A stretch of DNA of 55,422 bases from Opitutaceae bacterium (lineage in GTDB: Bacteria; Verrucomicrobiota; Verrucomicrobiia; Opitutales; Opitutaceae): NCBI GenBank assembly GCA_016795565.1, contig JAEUGW010000035.1, positions 1 to 55,422 of the forward strand. The letters are read 5' to 3'. The translations under genes and the position numbers were made by a program. Below the pieces are notes generated by a model that was not told where the DNA came from, did no database searches, and saw nothing but the letters and a program-made list of their open reading frames with translations. Position 1 is the first letter of the stretch; every line of letters starts with the position of its first letter. Below, piece after piece: positions 17,096-25,039 of the stretch.

Positions 17096-18273
17096 GCCAC
17101 GAGCTTGACGATCTTCTGGGCGGCGTCGGCCATGGTGTCGCCGGAGACGAGCTTGAGGCCGGAGGCGTTGAGGGTGGCCTTGCCGGCGGCGACGTTGTTG
17201 CCCTCGAGGCGGACGACGAGCGGGAGCTTGAGGCCGACTTCCTTCACGGCCTCGACGATGCCGGTGGCGATCACGTTGCAGTCCATGATGCCGCCGAAGA
17301 TGTTCACGAGGATGCCCTTCACGTTCTTGTCGCCGAGGATGATCTTGAACGCGGCGACCACCTGGTCCTTCGAGGCGCCGCCCCCGACGTCGAGGAAGTT
17401 GGCCGGGGTGCCGCCGAAGTGCTGGATGATGTCCATCGTGCTCATGGCGAGGCCGGCGCCGTTGACGAGGCAGGCGATGTTGCCGTCGAGCGCGATGTAG
17501 GAGAGGCCGAACTTCGAGGCCTCGATTTCCTTCGGGTCCTCCTCGTTGAGGTCGCGGAGGGCGACGATTTCCGGGTGGCGGTAGAGGGCGTTGGAGTCGA
17601 ACGAGACCTTGGCGTCGAGCGCGAGGATGTCGCCCGCCGGCGTGCTGATGAGGGGGTTGACCTCGATCATGGCGGCGTCGGTCTCCCAGAACGCGGTGTA
17701 GAGGTTGCGGATGAGCTTGGCGGCGTTCTTCGCCTCGGCACCGGCGAAGCCGAGCTTGGCGATGAGCTCGCGGACCTGGAAGTCGGCGAGGCCGTAGGCC
17801 GGGTCCACCACGACGCGGATGATCTTCTCCGGCGTGTCGTGGGCGACCTTCTCGATCTCCACGCCGCCCTCGGTGGAGGCGACGATGACCGGCTTCGAGC
17901 TGGCGCGGTCGAGGAGGATGGCGAGATAGTATTCCTTTTTGATGTCGCTCGCGACGGTGAAGTAGACGGTCTGGACCTTGCGGCCGGCGGGGCCGGTCTG
18001 GATGGTGACGAGGGTGTTGCCGAGCATCTTGCCGGCGACCTCCTTGGCGTCGGCCTTAGTCTTGCAGAACTTGACGCCACCCTTGTAGCCGTCGGTGAAC
18101 GTGCCCTTGCCGCGGCCGCCGGCGTGGATCTGGGATTTCACCATCGTGGGGCCCTCGGGGAGTTGCGACAGTGCGGTGATGAACTCTTCCGGGGTGGTGG
18201 CGACGGCACCCTTGGGGACGGGCACGCCGAATTTTTCAAACAAAGCCTTGGCCTGGTATTCGTGAATGTTCAT
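17092..18273 (-). CDS. sucC: Succinyl-CoA synthetase beta subunit
   Basis: ATP-grasp subunit that binds nucleotide and succinate. The N terminus MNIHEYQAKALFEKFGVPVP and the nucleotide-loop segment QIHAGGRGKGTF are diagnostic. The C-terminal half has GGGASKDQV and NIFGGIMDCNVIA, which contact the alpha subunit. It is 393 residues, normal. It is first in the sucCD unit on the minus strand. Confidence 0.97.
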   Translation of the reverse strand: MNIHEYQAKALFEKFGVPVPKGAVATTPEEFITALSQLPEGPTMVKSQIHAGGRGKGTFTDGYKGGVKFCKTKADAKEVAGKMLGNTLVTIQTGPAGRKVQTVYFTVASDIKKEYYLAILLDRASSKPVIVASTEGGVEIEKVAHDTPEKIIRVVVDPAYGLADFQVRELIAKLGFAGAEAKNAAKLIRNLYTAFWETDAAMIEVNPLISTPAGDILALDAKVSFDSNALYRHPEIVALRDLNEEDPKEIEASKFGLSYIALDGNIACLVNGAGLAMSTMDIIQHFGGTPANFLDVGGGASKDQVVAAFKIILGDKNVKGILVNIFGGIMDCNVIATGIVEAVKEVGLKLPLVVRLEGNNVAAGKATLNASGLKLVSGDTMADAAQKIVKLVA

Positions 18274-18419
18274 GCGAGGAAGAAGGCCCTGAGATTAGCC
18301 AGAAAGCCCGGCCGAAAGACATGAAAAAAGCGGCCGCCCGGCACATATTCGCCCCTTTGCCCGCCGCTAATGCCCTCTCGGGGGTTGCCTTATGGCCTCC
18401 TCATTGCAGCATCCGGGCC

Positions 18420-18908
18420 ATGCAATCCCACGAATTGCTCAAGGAGGTGCTCAAGAAGACCAGCGCGAAGCAAATCGCCGGGGACCTGGGGCTGTCGCTT
18501 TCGCTCATCTACAAGTGGGCCGAGCCGCCGCAGGACGAGACCGGCAGCGGGGCCAACAACCCGCTCGACCGCATCGAGCAGTTGCTGCGCATCACCAACG
18601 ACGAGCGCATCGCCCAGTGGGTCTGCGAGCGCGCGGGCGGCTTCTTCATTCATAACCCCAAGGCCAAGCCGCACCCCTTCCAGCTCATCCCCTCCACCAA
18701 CAGCATCGTGCAGGAGTTCGCCGACATGCTCGGGGTCATCGCGGTCGCCGCCGCCGACAACCAGATCACCAAGGAGGAGGCCAAGGCCATCCGCCGCCGG
18801 TGGGAGGACCTGAAGTCGGTGACGGAGGGCTTCGTGCGCAACTCCGAGGAAGGCAACTTCACCAAGCTCCGGGACGAGGCGGCGCACGCGCCCAAGCCCG
18901 GGGCGTGA
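18420..18908 (+). CDS. Phage CII-like (Phage_CP76-type) regulatory protein
   Basis: A 162-residue protein starting MQSHELLKEVLKKTSAKQIA then DLGLSLSLIYKWAEPP, a helix-turn-helix in the style of phage CII/CP76 regulators. The remainder is helical and ends in a charged tail. It stands alone, divergent from sucC and convergent with the DUF885 gene, with no other phage gene nearby, so it may be a domesticated regulator. ATG 18420 is preferred to 18321, which would add a leader from the intergenic region. Confidence 0.65.
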   Translation: MQSHELLKEVLKKTSAKQIAGDLGLSLSLIYKWAEPPQDETGSGANNPLDRIEQLLRITNDERIAQWVCERAGGFFIHNPKAKPHPFQLIPSTNSIVQEFADMLGVIAVAAADNQITKEEAKAIRRRWEDLKSVTEGFVRNSEEGNFTKLRDEAAHAPKPGA

Positions 18909-18919
18909 GCGGTCGGGTG

Positions 18920-18967
18920 GTCGCCGATTTCCACATCGGCGACAGGCGTCGGTATGGAAACCGACGC
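18920..18967. repeat. Two-hairpin repeat
   Basis: GTCGCCGAT/ATCGGCGAC (18920-18943) and GCGTCGGT/ACCGACGC (18946-18967) are adjacent perfect hairpins. Their loops (TTTCCA and its complement TGGAAA) match on opposite strands although the stems differ. It fills the gap between convergent genes and may also terminate both. Confidence 0.65.
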
Positions 18968-18978
18968 CCGCCCGGGGG

Positions 18979-20775
18979 TCACTTTTTCAGCTGCGCCGGG
19001 ATGAACTGTTCGCGGACGGCCTTCGCCAGCAGCGCGGGCGGGAGCATGCCCTGGCTGATGAGAAAATCGTTGAAGGCCTGTCGGTCGAATTTTGCGCCCA
19101 GGGTGATCTCGGTCGCGGTGCGCAGCTCCATCAGCTTGGTGTAGCCGTAGAAGTAGGCGGTGGCTTGGCCGGGGGCGCGGAAGGTGTAGCGATCCACCTC
19201 TTGGTTGGCCATGCCGTCGGAGAGGCAGACATCCTGCAGGAGGACCTCGAGCGCGCGCTCGCGGGTGATGAGGCCGAGGTTGAGCATGGGATCGAGGATG
19301 GCGCGGGTGGCGCGCAGCAGGCGGTGTTGCAGGGCGATGAGTTGGCCGTCGAGGGGCAGGTAGGGCTTGGTCTCGGCCTCGGCGTAGAGGGCCCAGCCCT
19401 CGACGTTGACGCTGTTGAAGGCGAACAGGCTGCGCGCGAGCGAGACGCCGCGCTCGACCATGGCGGCGAACTGCAGGTCGTGCCCCGGACGGCCCTCGTG
19501 GGCGGTGAGCGTCCAGGCGCCGGCTTTGTAGGTGAAGTCATCGAAGCCGGCCTGCTTGCCGGAGGCGTCGGTGTTGCCGGTGGTGAGGACAAAGACGCCC
19601 TGTTCGCCCTTGCTGCCGATGAGCGGTGGCGGCTGGTAGTGCGGGGCGGGCTGGGCGGCGTTCTCCGCCTCGGAGGCGATGCGCATCAGCATCGGACGGT
19701 CCGGCAGCGTCAGGATTTTCTCGCGGCGGATGATGTCCTCGATCGCCGTGATGACCGTGCGGTAATGGGGCTCCACCTCGGCCTTGGTGATCTGGTCCTT
19801 CTTCAGGGCGCGAATGACGGCGCGGTAGTCGGGGTCGGCGAAGCCGTGTTGCTTCGCGACGAGCGGGGCGAGGGCGCGCATCTCGTTGCGGATCTCGGTG
19901 AAGGCGAGCTGGGCTTTCTGCATCAGCTCCTGCGGCGGAATATCGAGGCCGATGTTCTTGAGGTTGTCGGCGTAGAGCTCGGGTGGCAGCCGGTAGTCGC
20001 TGCGCGCCGTGGGCAGGACCGTCGTGCGAATCCAGTCGCCGTAGGCCTTGAACTGCGCGTCGAGCGCATCGAGCGCGGCCGGGGCGCCGGGAAGCTTGTC
20101 GATGCCATACTTGGCATAGAGCTGCCGGATGCCCGCGGCGTAGCGCGGCATGGCGGTGAGGTGTTTCTCGACCTCGCCCTTGTAGGGCGGCAGCAGGCGG
20201 TGGCCGGTGGCTTGTTCCGCAAGGTAGCGATCCTTCGCCAGCTCGGTGGCGGGCTTCGTGCCGGGTGCGAGGCCGGCGTAGAGCTTCAGGCGGGCCAGCG
20301 CGGCGGGGCGCCGGGCGGCGTCAATCTGGTCGTCGAGCAGGCTGAACTCGCCGAAAAAGATCAGCTGGGCCACATCGACGTAGGGCAGCATGAGGCGCTG
20401 GTTCAGGGCGTTGCTGACGAGCTGATTGCTGGCGGACTCGATGAGGATTTCCAGATCCTGGCGCACGAGCGGATCGGTCTCGACCATGAGCCGCTTGGCC
20501 AGTTCGTCCCGCGAGGCGGTCAGGGCGAGGCGGGTGCGGTCCTCCACGCCCGGCGTGAGGTCGGCGATCTTGTCGTCGTAACCCGGCACGCCCATGCGGC
20601 TGGCGAACTCGGGGCTGGCCTTGGCGAGGTCGTTGACGAGCACCTGGGCGTTCTCGTTGCTCCGGGCGATCCAGGCGGGGATGTCAGTGTCGTGGGCGCG
20701 GGCCGGGGCCAGCAGAAACACGCCGCCGAGCAGGAGCGCGGCGGGGCGGACGAGGGAGGCGGGGTAGCGTTGCAT
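18979..20775 (-). CDS. DUF885 family putative metallopeptidase, exported
   Basis: A 598-residue protein with a signal peptide (VRPAALLLGGVFLLAPARA). The DUF885 hallmark HEGRPGH near residue 425 is an HExxH-like zinc site. The downstream helix contains EGWALYAE, the usual partner segment, and DRYTFRAPGQATAYFYGY completes the family core. DUF885 proteins are thought to be periplasmic carboxypeptidase- or dipeptidase-like enzymes; the substrate is unknown. It follows rph by 25 bp on the minus strand. Confidence 0.85.
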   Translation of the reverse strand: MQRYPASLVRPAALLLGGVFLLAPARAHDTDIPAWIARSNENAQVLVNDLAKASPEFASRMGVPGYDDKIADLTPGVEDRTRLALTASRDELAKRLMVETDPLVRQDLEILIESASNQLVSNALNQRLMLPYVDVAQLIFFGEFSLLDDQIDAARRPAALARLKLYAGLAPGTKPATELAKDRYLAEQATGHRLLPPYKGEVEKHLTAMPRYAAGIRQLYAKYGIDKLPGAPAALDALDAQFKAYGDWIRTTVLPTARSDYRLPPELYADNLKNIGLDIPPQELMQKAQLAFTEIRNEMRALAPLVAKQHGFADPDYRAVIRALKKDQITKAEVEPHYRTVITAIEDIIRREKILTLPDRPMLMRIASEAENAAQPAPHYQPPPLIGSKGEQGVFVLTTGNTDASGKQAGFDDFTYKAGAWTLTAHEGRPGHDLQFAAMVERGVSLARSLFAFNSVNVEGWALYAEAETKPYLPLDGQLIALQHRLLRATRAILDPMLNLGLITRERALEVLLQDVCLSDGMANQEVDRYTFRAPGQATAYFYGYTKLMELRTATEITLGAKFDRQAFNDFLISQGMLPPALLAKAVREQFIPAQLKK

Positions 20776-20800
20776 GGGGAAGTGTCGTGGGCGCGCGGGC

Positions 20801-21535
20801 TCAGAGCAGGTGTTTCGCGAGGAAGGCGGTCTGCGCGGCGGCGAGCTCCGCCAGGCCTTTCTGGGAGAGGGCGAGGAGCTCCTGCAACTGCGTGTGCGAA
20901 AAGGTGGATTCCTCGCCGCTGCTCTGCACCTCGACGAACTGGCCGCGGCCGGTCATGACGACGTTGGCGTCCACCTCGGCGTCCTTGTCCTCAAGGTAAT
21001 TCAGGTCGAGCAGGGCCTCGCCATTGAACAGGCCGACGCTGACGGCAGCGACGGAATCGGTGAGCGGATTCTCGGTGATTCTCTTCGCGTCGAGGAGCTT
21101 CTGGACGGCGAGACGGGCGGCGAGGAAGGCACCGGTGATGGAGGCGGTGCGGGTGCCGCCGTCGGCCTGGAGCACATCGCAGTCGATCCAGAGGGTGTGC
21201 TCCCCGAGCTTCTGGAGATCGAGCACGGCGCGGAGGGAGCGGCCGATGAGGCGCTGGATCTCGACGGTGCGGCCGTCGATCTTGCCCTTGCTGATGTCGC
21301 GCGGTTTCCGGTCGAGCGTGCTGTAGGGCAGCATCGAGTATTCGGCGGTGAGCCAGCCGCCCTTGACGCCCTGTTGCTTCATCCAGGAGGGCACCTTGGC
21401 CTCGATGGTGGCGGCGCAGATGACGCGCGTGGCACCGAAGCCGAGCAGCACGGAGCCGGAGGCGTGGGGCGCGATGTGGGCCTCGATGGTGAGGGGGCGG
21501 AGTTGGTCGGCAGAGCGGTGGTCGGAACGGGGCAC
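20801..21535 (-). CDS. rph: Ribonuclease PH
   Basis: Phosphorolytic 3'-5' exoribonuclease that trims tRNA and other RNA 3' ends. It is 244 residues with the family blocks GSVLLGFGATRVICAATIE, GWLTAEYSMLPYST, IGRSLRAVLD and DCDVLQADGGTRTASITGA, including the phosphate-binding GGTR. It lies in the minus-strand run after hprK. Confidence 0.96.
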   Translation of the reverse strand: MPRSDHRSADQLRPLTIEAHIAPHASGSVLLGFGATRVICAATIEAKVPSWMKQQGVKGGWLTAEYSMLPYSTLDRKPRDISKGKIDGRTVEIQRLIGRSLRAVLDLQKLGEHTLWIDCDVLQADGGTRTASITGAFLAARLAVQKLLDAKRITENPLTDSVAAVSVGLFNGEALLDLNYLEDKDAEVDANVVMTGRGQFVEVQSSGEESTFSHTQLQELLALSQKGLAELAAAQTAFLAKHLL

Positions 21536-21612
21536 AGGTGGGCTGGGTTAAACGGTTGGGGGCGGATCGCAGCGACCGCCGGGAACAAACACCAGGACCG
21601 GCGGGGCGAAGA

Positions 21613-22635
21613 TCAGGAGTGCTCCTCCTCGATCTCGTCCGGGGTCGCGAGGGGCTTCACCGGAAGCTTGTGGCTCTGGGTGGTGGAGCCCTGTCCGGCC
21701 ATGTGGGCGATGAGGCGGTCGTTGAAGGTCTTGGCGGGATCGTGGCCCATGTTCTTCAGGGCTTGCACGAGGGCGGCGACCTCCACGAGCCGGGCGATGT
21801 CGCGTCCCGGCCGGACATAGAACTCGATGTGGGGCACCTTGACGCCGAGGATGTCGTAGTAGTTCTCCTCGAGCCCGGTGCGTTCCTCGACGACGTCGGG
21901 CGACCAGGTGCGCAGCGAGACGACGAGGTCGATGCGTTTCTCCAGGCGGATGCTTTTCACGCCGAACATCTCGGCGATGTTGATGATGCCGATGCCGCGG
22001 CACTCCATGTAGCCGCGGTTGAGGGGGCGGGAGCTGGCGGAGAGCTCGCGCTCGTCGAGCAGCTTGATGCAGGTGAGGTCGTCGGCGACAAGGGAGTGGC
22101 CGCGCTCGATGAGGGCGAGGGCGCACTCGGACTTGCCGATGCCGCTGTCGCCGCGGATCATCACGCCGATGCCCTTGATGTCGAGGGTGGTGGCGTGCTC
22201 GGTGCCGGCGGGGGCGAACTCATTGTCGATGCACAGCGTGGCGGCGTTCACGAAATTCATCGTGATCATCGGGGTGCGGAAGATGGGCAGGCCCATCTCC
22301 TGGGAGACGGCCAGCATCGGATGGGTGGCGATGAAATTGCGCGTTAGCACGATGGCGGGGATGCCGCGCCGGACCATCTCGGCGAGAATCTCGATCTGCT
22401 GGCGCTGGGCCAGGGTCTTGAGGAAGGTCATCTCGGCGGCGCCGAAGACCTGAATGCGCTTGTTCGCGAAAAACTTGAAGAAGCCGGTGAGGGCGAGGGC
22501 CGGACGGTTGATGGAGCCCTCCTTGATCAGGCGGTGGAGGCCCGTCTCGCCGGTGACCAGTTCCAGCCCGAGTTTGTCCCGGTAAGTCTCGAAAAAATGG
22601 GCGACGGTGATGCCGTGGATGGCTTTCGTGGGCAT
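21613..22635 (-). CDS. hprK: HPr kinase/phosphorylase
   Basis: Phosphorylates HPr (or a paralogue) on serine and reverses it by phosphorolysis. It is 340 residues. An N-terminal DRTGG-like domain precedes the Walker A loop RGDSGIGKSE (161-170), and the HprK signature ECRGIGIINI follows. It lies beside lpt/kdsC genes, where proteobacteria often carry rpoN, hpf and ptsN, so it probably links PTS-type signalling to envelope genes. In bacteria without sugar PTS it may be regulatory only. Confidence 0.95.
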   Translation of the reverse strand: MPTKAIHGITVAHFFETYRDKLGLELVTGETGLHRLIKEGSINRPALALTGFFKFFANKRIQVFGAAEMTFLKTLAQRQQIEILAEMVRRGIPAIVLTRNFIATHPMLAVSQEMGLPIFRTPMITMNFVNAATLCIDNEFAPAGTEHATTLDIKGIGVMIRGDSGIGKSECALALIERGHSLVADDLTCIKLLDERELSASSRPLNRGYMECRGIGIINIAEMFGVKSIRLEKRIDLVVSLRTWSPDVVEERTGLEENYYDILGVKVPHIEFYVRPGRDIARLVEVAALVQALKNMGHDPAKTFNDRLIAHMAGQGSTTQSHKLPVKPLATPDEIEEEHS

Positions 22636-22651
22636 GGGGACGGGGCTGGCG

Positions 22652-22725
22652 TTAGGCTATAAGCGATAGGCTGTAGGCTCGTTTTTCCCAAGCTTAAAGC
22701 CCAGGGCTTACCGCCTAAAGCCTTC
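22652..22725. repeat. Heptamer array G between lptB and hprK
   Basis: Left arm 22652-22679: TTAGGCT, ATAAGCG, ATAGGCT, GTAGGCT. Right arm 22691-22725: AGCTTAA, AGCCCAG, GGCTTAC, CGCCTAA, AGCCTTC. It ends inside the lptB stop codon (22724-22726). Confidence 0.85.
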
Positions 22726-23458
22726 ACATGTTAAAATCCTTGCCGAGGTAGAGCTCGCGGGCCTGCGGGTCGTTGATGAGGAAGTCGCCCGTGCCCTCGG
22801 TCATGACCTTGCCCTGATGGATGATGTAGGCGCGGTCCACGATGCGGAGGGTCTCGCGGACGTTGTGGTCGGTGATGAGCACGCCGATGCCGCGCTCCTT
22901 GAGCTGGAGGATGATCTTCTGCACCTCGGCGACGGAGATGGGATCGACGCCGGCAAAGGGTTCGTCCATCAGCAGAAACTTCGGGCGCGTGACGAGGGCG
23001 CGCGCAATCTCGAGGCGGCGGCGCTCGCCGCCGGAGAGGGTGTAGGCCTTCTGTTTGGCGAGGTGGCCGAGGCTGAGCTCGGCGAGGTGGTGGGCGACGA
23101 GGGCGGGGCGCTCGGCCGACGGCAGGGGCAGGGTCTCGACAATCGCGAGGACGTTTTCCTCGACGGTGAGCTTGCGGAAGACGGAGGGTTCCTGCGGCAG
23201 GTAGCCGACGCCGAGCCGGGCGCGGCGGTGCATGCGAAGGTCGGTGGCGTCCTGGCCGTTGATGAAGACGCGGCCGGTGGTGGCGGGCACGAGGCCGACG
23301 ACCATGTAGAATGTCGTGGTCTTGCCCGCGCCGTTCGGGCCGAGCAGGCCGACGACCTCGCCGGCCTGCACGTGGATGTTGACGCCGTTGACGACGGAGC
23401 GCTGGCCGTAAACCTTGACGAGCCCCTCGGTGCGGATGGCGGAAGCGGACGGCTCCAT
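22724..23458 (-). CDS. lptB: LPS export ABC transporter ATPase LptB
   Basis: Cytoplasmic ATPase powering LPS extraction with the LptF/G permeases. Walker A GPNGAGKTTTFYM, signature LSGGERRRLEIARAL, Walker B FLLMDEPFAGVDP and H-loop ITDHNVRETL are all present in 244 residues. It follows lptA by two bases. The C-terminal YLGKDFNM matches the LptB tail. Confidence 0.95.
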   Translation of the reverse strand: MEPSASAIRTEGLVKVYGQRSVVNGVNIHVQAGEVVGLLGPNGAGKTTTFYMVVGLVPATTGRVFINGQDATDLRMHRRARLGVGYLPQEPSVFRKLTVEENVLAIVETLPLPSAERPALVAHHLAELSLGHLAKQKAYTLSGGERRRLEIARALVTRPKFLLMDEPFAGVDPISVAEVQKIILQLKERGIGVLITDHNVRETLRIVDRAYIIHQGKVMTEGTGDFLINDPQARELYLGKDFNM

Positions 23459-23460
23459 GC

Positions 23461-24009
23461 TCAGGGCTGTTTCGGCGCGGCGGCCGGGGCGGGGGACTTG
23501 TCGACGCCGAGATCCTTGATGGGCGGGGCGGTCGCGACAGGCTTTTCGATCTCCACCTTGCGCTGTCCACGGAGCAGGGTGATTTTCTCGCCGGCGAGGC
23601 GGGTGTTCTGGTCGTGATCCACGACCACGGGGTTGCCGGAGAGGATGACCTTTTCCTCCTCGGGGCGGACCTCCGCCCGGCCGCAGGCGGCCTCCCGGTC
23701 GCCCTGCACCAGGTGGACGTTGCCCGTGGCGAGGAGGGAGCGGAAGCGGTCGAGCTTGCCGAGCGTGGCGGATTTGTCGCCGGTGCGGATGACCACGACC
23801 TCCAGGTAGTCGCAGGTCAGCTTCATGTTGGTGCCGGTGACGCGCACGTTGTCGCGGAAGGTGATGGTGGTCTCGGTGTCCGTGCTGACCATCTCGCCCG
23901 GGCCGTCACTCTCGATGACGGTGTTTTGCGGCGTGGTGCTCTGGGCCGGGGCGGTCGCGGCCAGCAGACCGACGGTGGCGAGGACGGAAAGAAGGCGAAG
24001 CAGGTTCAT
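23461..24009 (-). CDS. lptA: LptA/OstA-like periplasmic LPS transport protein
   Basis: A 182-residue protein with a signal peptide (LLRLLSVLATVGLLAATAPA) and the repetitive beta-jellyroll of OstA proteins: TTITFRDNVRVTGTNMKLTC and, further on, RAEVRPEEEKVILSGNPVVV. It would form the bridge carrying LPS across the periplasm. The start overlaps the lptC stop (ATGA). Confidence 0.85.
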   Translation of the reverse strand: MNLLRLLSVLATVGLLAATAPAQSTTPQNTVIESDGPGEMVSTDTETTITFRDNVRVTGTNMKLTCDYLEVVVIRTGDKSATLGKLDRFRSLLATGNVHLVQGDREAACGRAEVRPEEEKVILSGNPVVVDHDQNTRLAGEKITLLRGQRKVEIEKPVATAPPIKDLGVDKSPAPAAAPKQP

Positions 24010-24446
24010 TTCAGGAAGTCCTTGAATTCGGCGCGGAAGGCTACGCGGACGTTTTTGGCGATGGAAACTTTTTTATCCTTGTGGGCGTAGCGCCAGTTAT
24101 TGCCACTGGCCTCAAACTGGTCGCTGATGACACGGATGCCCTCGGGGCCGGTGATGACGGCGTCGGCCGGATGCACCACGGCAAGCGGGCTGAGGATCAG
24201 CGTGTCCACCTTCTCCTCGGCGGTGCCGGTCGAGAAGATGGACAGGGTGAGCTCCTTGATGCCGATGTCGTTGGGGCCGGAGTAGCGCGCCTCCGAGCCG
24301 CGCACGAGCCAGGCGCGGTTGCCCTCCGGGGTGAAGGCGGGCAGGCGGAAGTTGACGATCGGTTTGTCGGTCGAAATCTGCGTGCCTTGGGCCAGCCCGG
24401 CGGCCGGGAGCAGACAAAGGAGGAATAGGCGAAAGAGAAACGTCAC
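24006..24446 (-). CDS. lptC: LptC-like LPS export protein
   Basis: A 146-residue protein from GTG 24446, starting VTFLFRLFLLCLLPAAGLAQ, a signal or anchor helix. A LptC/OstA-type beta domain follows: ARYSGPNDIGIKELTLSIFS, IRVISDQFEASGNN, VSIAKNVRVAF. It sits between kdsC (7 bp upstream) and lptA (4-bp overlap), the standard LptC position. The longer open frame upstream is only kdsC out of frame. Confidence 0.75.
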   Translation of the reverse strand: MTFLFRLFLLCLLPAAGLAQGTQISTDKPIVNFRLPAFTPEGNRAWLVRGSEARYSGPNDIGIKELTLSIFSTGTAEEKVDTLILSPLAVVHPADAVITGPEGIRVISDQFEASGNNWRYAHKDKKVSIAKNVRVAFRAEFKDFLK

Positions 24447-24453
24447 GGCGGGG

Positions 24454-24978
24454 CTACTGACCGCGGTTGGCCAGGATATGTTCACACACTTCGCGCACGG
24501 CACCGCGGCCGGCGGGGCGGGCGGGCACATAGTCGGAGGCCTTGAGGGCGGTCGGCATCGAGCCGAGGGGCGCCACCCCGACGCCGGCCCAGGCGATGGC
24601 GGGGGCATCGATGTCGTCATCGCCCATGTAGCAGACCTGCGCGGCGGCCAGCCCGAGCTGGCTGGCCAGTTCCTGCAGAGCCATGAGCTTGTCGGTGCGG
24701 CCTTGGATGACGTGCGGCACGCGGAGTTCGGTGGCGCGGGCGGTGGTGGCGCCTGAGGCGCGACCGGAAATCCAAGCGACCGCGACTCCGGCCTTGTGCA
24801 GGCGGACGATGCCCATGCCATCGAGGATGGAGAATTGCTTGGTCTCCGTGCCGTCGCTGGAAATGGCCACGGTGCCGTCGGTCAGCACGCCGTCCACGTC
24901 CATGGCGAACAGCCGGATTTTCGCCCACTGCGTGGGCCGGATTTTCGATTTCCGGTTTTTGATTTTTGACTGGGGCAC
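24454..24978 (-). CDS. kdsC: 3-deoxy-D-manno-octulosonate 8-phosphate phosphatase
   Basis: HAD phosphatase making free KDO for LPS inner core. Motif I DVDGVLTDG is followed by FSILDGMGI, motif II SGRAS, a conserved Lys in GRTDK and motif IV GDDDIDAPAI. At 174 residues it is normal. From ATG 24978 the first residues (QSKIKNRKSKI) are translated from heptamer array C. No better upstream start exists, and the later ATG at DVDGVL would remove the first strand. The N-terminal leader is therefore a repeat-derived addition. Confidence 0.9.
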   Translation of the reverse strand: MPQSKIKNRKSKIRPTQWAKIRLFAMDVDGVLTDGTVAISSDGTETKQFSILDGMGIVRLHKAGVAVAWISGRASGATTARATELRVPHVIQGRTDKLMALQELASQLGLAAAQVCYMGDDDIDAPAIAWAGVGVAPLGSMPTALKASDYVPARPAGRGAVREVCEHILANRGQ

Positions 24979-25036
24979 GGCGCGAGTAGGCAGCTTGCGC
25001 CCTAAATCGAAAATCGGAAATCCAAAATCAAAAATC
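24940..25036. repeat. Heptamer array C at kdsC 5' end
   Basis: Left arm 24940-24974: GATTTTC, GATTTCC, GGTTTTT, GATTTTT, GACTGGG. Right arm 25002-25036: CTAAATC, GAAAATC, GGAAATC, CAAAATC, AAAAATC. The arms are near-complementary across a 27-bp spacer. The left arm is coding for kdsC; the right arm stops just before the E1 gene end. Confidence 0.88.
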
Positions 25037-25039
25037 TTC

